Of a stretch of 64,000 bases of DNA, positions 58,559-64,000 are shown piece after piece. The notes beneath the pieces are model-generated. The model did no database searches. It had not been told where the DNA came from and saw nothing but the letters and a program-made list of their open reading frames with translations. The translations under genes were made by a program, and so were the position numbers. How positions within the stretch are numbered: position 1 is the stretch's first letter; every line of letters begins with the position of its first letter. The DNA comes from Adiantum capillus-veneris. Its lineage: Eukaryota; Streptophyta; Polypodiopsida; Polypodiales; Pteridaceae. The stretch covers positions 178,786,240 to 178,850,239 of the forward strand of contig CM043944.1 in the NCBI GenBank assembly GCA_014529385.2. The letters are read 5' to 3'.

Positions 58559-59185
58559 CCCTTCTTGAGCTCGGCTTTAAATGAATGCAGATGTACAGGG
58601 CGAAGGGATAAGAGGGATATGGTTGAAGCCTTTGGATACATTATTCCTTAATGTGTGGTGTCTTATGGACGTTGGCTAAGTAGTAAGAACATGCTCACCA
58701 AGATGGTCAAAATTTTTTAGGAAGTTTTTAAATCGTTTTTGGGTATAGCAAACACAAGATTTACTAAGATCAAAAGGCTCAGGAAAGGTGTCAAAGGGTT
58801 TATATAAATATTGGCTAATATTGTTCGTGTATTTTCATCCAAACTTAATGTGAAAGTGCTCAAGATTATTTTTGATTCCAATATCCTTTAACAATTCATC
58901 AAAAAAGGTGTGAGGTATACAAACTCCATAAATTTATTAGTGAAAGTTAGGTGAATAAACCAATGTCTACTTTTTTTACCTTGTTTAAACCATTGTAAAT
59001 CATTAGTTCTAGTAATTAAATGTCGTGCCTTGTCATCTGTACTGTATTCTAGCATTCTTAGAGTTTCACCGAAGTCCTCAGATCCACAAAATTTTCGAGG
59101 TTGTTTTGATGATGATGTCGTATTGCTTGATGTGCTAGCAATACGCTTCAGTTGTTCCCTACTTCTAGAGGGCTTGAAAATTTTG

Positions 59186-59991
59186 TCAATGGTCAGACCA
59201 ATTGGGTGATGTTGAACTCAAGAGAGGAATGGAGTCCCTGGTGTATATAATACTAAACCTTTTGTTGCATCAATCAGATGTTCATGAAGAGCGTAAAAAA
59301 CCCACTACCGCATGTCAAACTTCAATGGGAAAGGATGCTACCCATCCAATAAAAGCGTATACTTGTGCGGGTCCAGAGGAATTGTGGGATGGGTGTCTAA
59401 CCTCACTCCTATCTTATTGCGGACTTAGTTAGAACCTCACTCCTATCTTATTGCAGACTTAGTGAGAACCACGAATATAATCGTCAATCCATGGGACGAA
59501 GCTGACTCGACTAGTGCATAGAGGCTACAAGAGGTTGTCAATCTCTTGGAAAACAACAAACAACTTGCATCTAACTTAAGCTACACTCAAGTGGCTGAAA
59601 TCACTAAAATCCAATCACTCATCAGTAAACAAATCACATCCATTACAGCATCAAATGACATCCAAACATAACAAAAGTTCTAGGACATGTTTATAATACC
59701 TAAGCACAGATATCTCACATCCCACTTTAGTTCAAGTGCAAAAATTGCAATTATTAACAACAGTGGATTTTTGACTTAGTCATTCTCGACCCACAATGTA
59801 TTTAAATGCTTAACAATGATGCCCCAATACCCCACCTATGCTTAGTTTTTTATTTTGAAGTGTACATTCCTACTTATGATGAAATTAGAGGCCGTGGGTC
59901 GGTGACACCAAAAGCTAAAAAAACTATGAAGTGCTTACGCCAATGCGTAGAGCTCTTACCTACGGTTGCAACGCAATAGATGCGATTGCAA
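59186..59991. other. Non-coding with a tandem duplication
   Basis: AACCTCACTCCTATCTTATTGC followed by (G/A)GACTTAGT appears twice in a row at about 59398-59464. An inverted repeat TTGCAACGCA...TGCGATTGCAA lies at 59966-59991, directly outside the LTR. I see no gene. Confidence 0.5.
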
Positions 59992-60331
59992 TGTGACAAC
60001 CGGGGAGGGAGTAGGAAGCATGAGAAGCAGAGAAGTGAATTCTGTTAGCTCACACTGTGTATTTCATTATTCAAAATTTGAAAATAACTTACAAAAATTG
60101 GCTTTTATACCTTAGCCAAGGTTTTGGGTGTTTAAAACTAATAATCTGGGAGCTCTAACTAAAGATAGATAAAGACAGGTTGATACAATCTGGAAGCTTG
60201 TACCCCCGGCTCATCACTTACAAGGTTTATCCAGAAAATAAGAGGTACAATATTCTCGATTCATCAAAATAATGAATGTTTTTACAATGAGAGCTCCAAA
60301 AAATGGTTTGTGAGTTAGCTTGCTGCTAACA
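59992..60331 (-). repeat. 3' LTR of a minus-strand retroelement
   Basis: On the minus strand it starts TGTTAGCAGC directly after a polypurine tract and can be followed for 340 bp to a TCACA end. The right boundary is set by the tract; the left one is the best TG/CA choice. The matching 5' LTR would lie beyond 64000. Confidence 0.6.
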
Positions 60332-60347
60332 TTCCCCCCTCCTCGCC
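60332..60347 (-). other. Polypurine tract
   Basis: Minus-strand GGCGAGGAGGGGGGAA sits directly before the LTR start. It follows the end of the long minus-strand coding region by about 120 bp. Confidence 0.75.
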
Positions 60348-60468
60348 TATGTTGTCCCTTGACACAGCTTTATGGGCTGAAATAATCTTCAGGTTTATGG
60401 CTGGTGAGGCGGTCCTTAAGTGCATGTAAAACTTTTTCATATTTGATCTTTCTTTCTTTGTCTGGAAC

Positions 60469-61489
60469 CTACAAAAATTGCATAGTGACTCTGTTCTTTA
60501 GCTCGATGACAGAGTAGCCTAGGAATCTAGAAGTCAGGTTGTTGATCACTGGCCCAAAAATCTTCGTTTGCCAAGTGAAAAACCCTTTGTAGAATGATTC
60601 CTCAAATGCCAACATATTATGAGATGGCAAGAACATGCAATGGGCGTAGAAGACATGGAGGACTTCTTTGGAAGGTTGGCCATTGAGGTCGTAGCATAAA
60701 CCTTTATTGCCCTCAAGGAAGGACATCCACGGTGCTCCTACTTGCTTTGGCTCATGAAAGACTTCAATGCATGTGAGAAGCATTCGGTAAATTTTGTAGA
60801 GCATAGCATATGAAAGATCAGGGGGACTTTTGAAGAATGACATGGTGCCCGTTAGGGTTTTCACCATGTATTCCTTTGTCGGAATTCCCTTCTCTGGAGC
60901 TAGAAATCTTGCATAATTCAGCCATGTAGGTGGCTTCTTTGTCACTGCCTCGTGTGCTTGCCACGTCCTTACTCTTGGTACAGGACAAAGTTGGGTCTCT
61001 TTGAAGTGGCATAGATGCTCTTGTGAACAAAATCAAGTATCTAGAATTCTTATTCAATGAGCTCTTTCTCCACTTGGGTGGACTTCATCTACACCTTCTG
61101 CTTGCATGTCTTTGTATAGTCCTTGTATAGTTGTTCCTTGACCTGGAGCAGCTCGACCTTGATCAAGGGGTATGGCAATGATTGTTGATGGCATTGTGCA
61201 TTGATTTCGTTGGGAGTGAGTTGAGTAACATTGAAAGAATGAAGAATTCTCAACTCCCAATCCATTGTTGCCTTCCACTGCTCATCCGTCTCCTGAGCAA
61301 CCTTCTCCTTAAGCGCATCTTCTTCATCTTTTGACAGCTGGACCATCGACTCTTGATTGGCATCTGTTAATGGTACTTGAAATTCTTCTTCTCCCCCGAG
61401 CCCTTTTGCCGGCTGTGTTTCCATCTCAGTGAATGAGGGAATATCAATGTGGAGTTGTCCAAATGTACCTGCTTCTTCATGTCTCTCTT
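60469..61489 (-). pseudogene. Retroelement ORF, C-terminal part
   Basis: Two minus-strand frames, 61424-61089 and 60945-60469, are joined by a stretch with stops near 61050-61090. The first is acidic (KDEEDALKEKVAQETDEQWK). The second is hydrophobic and aromatic (YEVFYAHCMFLPS-like text; exact: VLHVFYAHCMFLPSHNMLAF) without clear membrane segments. I recognise no family. Since a PPT and LTR follow, this is the 3'-most coding region of an LTR element and not its pol, which would have to be elsewhere or absent. Confidence 0.5.
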
Positions 61490-61940
61490 CATTAGGAAAA
61501 TTTTGAACTCATTTTTGGGCCTTTTAAGAGTGACACATCATCAAAGTTGTACCAAAGAAAGCAACCCGGTAGACCCCTCTAAATAGAACCCGGTATGACC
61601 TATCATTGGAAAGTTCTTGAAAAATGGATTCTAAAGAGACAAGGTCCGAAAATTTTGCATGACTTCTATGAAAGTTCTGCCATTTTTTTTTCAATCAACC
61701 AGGTTTTAATACCATTACAGTAATCTAAGATCACCTTTTTCTAGATCTACATGAAGGCAATGTCCGATACATGCATGCTATATATCAATAGATAGCATTT
61801 GAAGAGTAGATTCTAAATATACAACCTCCAAAAATTTTGGATCTTATTGGCAAAAAGATTATCAATCCCCACTTTTTGAAAGCTATGCCACATCAAAAAT
61901 TCTTACAAGGCCCATTTTTGAGTCCAAACTTTTCCTAATG
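61490..61940. mobile_element. Inverted-repeat (MITE-like) element inside the retroelement ORF
   Basis: The left end CATTAGGAAAATTTTGAACTCA (61490 on; 20 bases CATTAGGAAAATTTTGAACT) and the right end, reversed, CATTAGGAAAAGTTTGGACT match at 18 of 20 positions. Matching continues with GGGCCTT-TAAGA further in. Length is 451 bp with no open frame. A TA at 61493-61494 and 61936-61937 could be a target duplication of the mariner/Stowaway type, but the ends are not certain. It interrupts the minus-strand coding text on both sides. Confidence 0.65.
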
Positions 61941-62823
61941 GTTGTCCATCCCGCAGTAGCTGGTTAACTCTCTTCAGCTCTGTTATCTCCTTGAGTAATG
62001 CTTCTTCTCTTTGTTCCGGGTCTCTGTGTTGTGACTACTCTAGCTCGAGATCTTTATTATTTTTCTCCAGTGATTTATACACTTTATTTATACCTTTGAT
62101 CAAGGCAGCTATGGGATTTTCTCTTATTTGTCGCAAGAAGGTTGCTTGATCGTTGATCCTCTACTCTAAGTATTGTAGTGAAGCGTTTGCTACATCTAGC
62201 TACACTTGGATTTTTTGAACTGATAAAGTTGTAGTTAAGAGCTCGTTGGTAGCTTATGTCAGTTGTTCGTCTTTGGTCTTGCAGGCATTTGTTAACTTCA
62301 TGAGAAGTTCGCCTAGCTCTTCCATTTTCTTTTGCTGTTTTTCTCAGGCTAGCTAGTGTTGTTCAGCTTCAGCTTTTAACCTTGGACTTGTTTCTGCAGA
62401 TCGGTGATGACATTTAATCTATCTTCTAGCTCTCCTTGAAGAGAATCTATCACCATTTCCAAATTTTTAGCCTTAGCACTATGGCTAAGTGTTGTTGACC
62501 GTATTTTTTATGTCATCTCCTGCATCTGCTTTGCATATGCATTAACTTGGAGAATTATCTCATCATTGGTCTATCAGTATTCAGTTCTTGTGAGCTGCCT
62601 AGACATTTTGCTAGTCTCTTGTGATTCTTTTGGTGGGGTTGTGGCGGTTGTTTGTGGTAGCGATCAGGTTTGTTCTTCCCCTTGAGGCTCTGCTTTTGTC
62701 TCTACCACTTTGTCTTCTTGAGGCTTCGTGGATGCCTCGGCTGTTTTCTGCTGGGTGGTGGTAGACAGTGTGGTTTTTGATTCTTGTGCCTTTGTTTGCT
62801 CAAACCTTGTTGCCTCCTTTGGT
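61941..62823 (-). pseudogene. Retroelement ORF, coiled-coil part
   Basis: The minus strand reads as a long Glu/Lys/Leu/Gln-rich coding stretch broken by several stops. It includes MEELGELLMKLTNACKTKDE, then AALIKGINKVYKSLEKNNKD and EEALLKEITELKRVNQ. The heptad-like leucine spacing suggests a coiled coil. It is continuous in sense with the frames at 62824-63954 and, across the inverted-repeat insertion, with 60469-61489. Confidence 0.5.
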
Positions 62824-63519
62824 TTAGGACTTTTGCCCTTTCCAATTTTGGTTCTTTTGCTTTACCTTGGTCAAGAGTAGTTGTTGCCTATTGTGCAGAA
62901 TCCTCTGCCCCTTGTGGTTCAGGATCCTTTCTTCATTTTGTTCTCCTTCAGTGGGTCTAATTGCTGGTGATGATGGAGGGCTTGGCATGGGGTGGTCGTG
63001 TTGTTCTGTAGCAAGTGACGATGGTCTAGGAGACATATCACTTTGTTCTTGCTGGGTCTCTCCCTGTGTTGTTGCCTCTTCTGCTTGTTTTTCTTGCTCG
63101 GACGCATCTTCTCTAGCTTTTCTCTCGGCTTCTTGGGCTTCTTTTAGCTTTAATTCTTTCGCTTCCTGGTACATTCTTTTAAAAAGATCCTTTGGGTCTT
63201 TTGCATCTTTTCGTGCAGGGTTTTTTGTTCTTAGCCCCTTTAGCTCTTTTGGTACCCACTTTCTAGGGTCCTCACCTGCAGCTTGGTGGCTTCTTTCATA
63301 GGTTTCTTTTTTTTGTTCAATCCTCGCCTTTTTTTGTTGAGGCTCTTCTTGATGTGCAACCAGTACCTTCTTCTTCATCTCTTCACCTCTAGCTCTTTTC
63401 TCTTCATTGTCTAAGATTTCACTGCTATGTGCCATGAGAGCTTTCTTCAGTCTCCTTATCAGATTTGTAAACTCGTTTTGTGGACCTTGTGGCTCTAGGA
63501 GATGGCTGTGTAGACACAA
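62824..63519 (-). pseudogene. Retroelement ORF, Lys/Glu/Gln-rich part
   Basis: This open minus-strand frame has 231 codons and very high charge. Residues 35-150 are alternating basic and acidic helix (EEKRARGEEMKKKVLVA, KLKEAQEAERKAREDASEQE), followed by a Ser/Pro/Gln-rich segment. It contains W-V-P-K once (RKWVPKELKGL). No domain is recognised. It seems to be a middle portion of the same long protein, and the first Met may be internal because coding sense continues upstream. Confidence 0.5.
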
Positions 63520-63579
63520 TCCATGTGTTCTAATCTGGGGGAGGTGGCAAATTGTCTACCATGCCAATAGCATGGTATG

Positions 63580-63954
63580 CTATTGGCATGCGAGTACTTC
63601 AGGTGCTCCCAGATAGGTTATCTTCCCCTTCTTCTTGGTACCCTTCAATGTGGATAACACATATTGTGCGTGGTTGATGGGTTGCCTGGTTGTCGACTTT
63701 AGCACTTGTGTAAATGTAGTCGCAATTGCATGATTGGGTGTTGTGTACCTTGGCGATCTCTTTGCTAAAAAGTGGAAGTGTTGATGATATAATCTTGCTA
63801 GTTCTTCCACTTGCATTTGAATGAGATTAGCAAAGGTTGCCGCAGTGGTTTCCTTGGTGAAGGTACCTATTGTCTTTTTATCTCTAGTCCTCATGGTCAT
63901 CCCTTCTGTAGGCAATTTGAGAGCTCCGGCCACTATCTCTTTTGTAATTACCAC
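63580..63954 (-). pseudogene. Retroelement ORF, N-terminal part (runs toward the window edge)
   Basis: This open minus-strand frame has 124 codons, with EIVAGALKLPTEGM at its start and LARLYHQHFHFLAKRSPRY in the middle. It has some resemblance in style to plant retrotransposon-encoded proteins of the Athila type that begin with a similar globular region before a charged tail. I cannot name it. A stop just downstream separates it from the next frame. The true N-terminus may be outside the window. Confidence 0.45.
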
Positions 63955-64000
63955 TTCTTCCTTGTGCCCTTGCTGGTCAATAATCTGGGTTGTTCCATCT

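Larger units (their letters stand above)
56970..59185 (-). mobile_element. Penelope-like retroelement (degenerate)
   Basis: Coding on the minus strand covers an N-terminal block, RT palm and a probable thumb. It holds several motifs of Penelope-like RT: NVSKGFNHIPL, K-I-H-K, TYDIKACYEEIP, GIPMGYSCSP and RYMDD. These differ from LTR and LINE RTs, in which the active site is preceded by other residues and K-x-H-K is absent. Frames change several times. No GIY-YIG domain, LTR-like repeats or target duplication were found. Ends are approximate. Confidence 0.72.

Overview
The window looks like an intergenic, transposon-filled stretch of a large plant nuclear genome. It holds several families of plant-type LTR retrotransposon, a non-LTR element and a Penelope-like reverse transcriptase. 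It also has very long (GA)n, (CT)n and (AT)n arrays, plant-style LTR promoters, and almost every reading frame is broken. I see no convincing host gene, rRNA, canonical tRNA gene or CRISPR array. Species cannot be read from the sequence. The Penelope-like copy and the overall style would fit a non-flowering land plant, but that is a guess.

Layout. (1) 1-9009, resuming at 16973-17674: a decayed Ty3/gypsy element (called Gy1 here), plus strand: gag, CCHC knuckles, protease, RT, RNase H, integrase, then a second retropepsin-like domain after integrase and a basic tail. (2) 9010-16972: a younger Ty3/gypsy element of the Tat type (two RNase H domains) inserted into Gy1. It has 1.55 kb LTRs, a PBS, a PPT and a 4-bp target duplication, but nearly all of its RT is deleted. 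(3) 17675-27800: mostly non-coding, with a small retroposed insert flanked by 19-bp duplications (20588-20878), a tRNA-derived SINE-like piece (about 25555-25705) and many microsatellites. (4) 27810-30992, minus strand: the gag end of a third relative (Gy3), with its PBS at 30975-30992. (5) about 31000-39709, plus strand: Gy2, with PBS 31941-31958, a leader containing spaced palindromes, gag, a 589-codon ORF carrying both proteases with no RT, RNase H or integrase between them, and a tail with W-x-P-K motifs. (6) 42969-43130: the end of another minus-strand LTR element. (7) 43139-52829: one LINE, split by a 2.2 kb LTR-type insertion (44198-46395, duplication GCGC) and by a full-length minus-strand Ty1/copia element (46944-51992, 207-bp LTRs, duplication GAAGT). 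(8) 52869-56481: giant (CT)/(GA) arrays and non-coding DNA. (9) about 56970-59185, minus strand: the Penelope-like RT. (10) 59992 to the window end, minus strand: the 3' part of an LTR element with a long coiled-coil ORF, itself interrupted by a small inverted-repeat element (61490-61940).

How the parts relate. Gy1, Gy2 and Gy3 share gag and linker sequence and appear to be one family. Gy1 is closest to an autonomous copy, and Gy2 looks like a pol-less derivative that could only have moved with help from a Gy1-like partner. The nesting gives an order of events: Gy1 before Tat, and the LINE before both of its guests. Many of the stops look like C-to-T changes in CAG or CGA codons, as expected for methylated, silenced repeats. 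Everything here was read by eye; family assignments rest on recognised motifs, not on searches.
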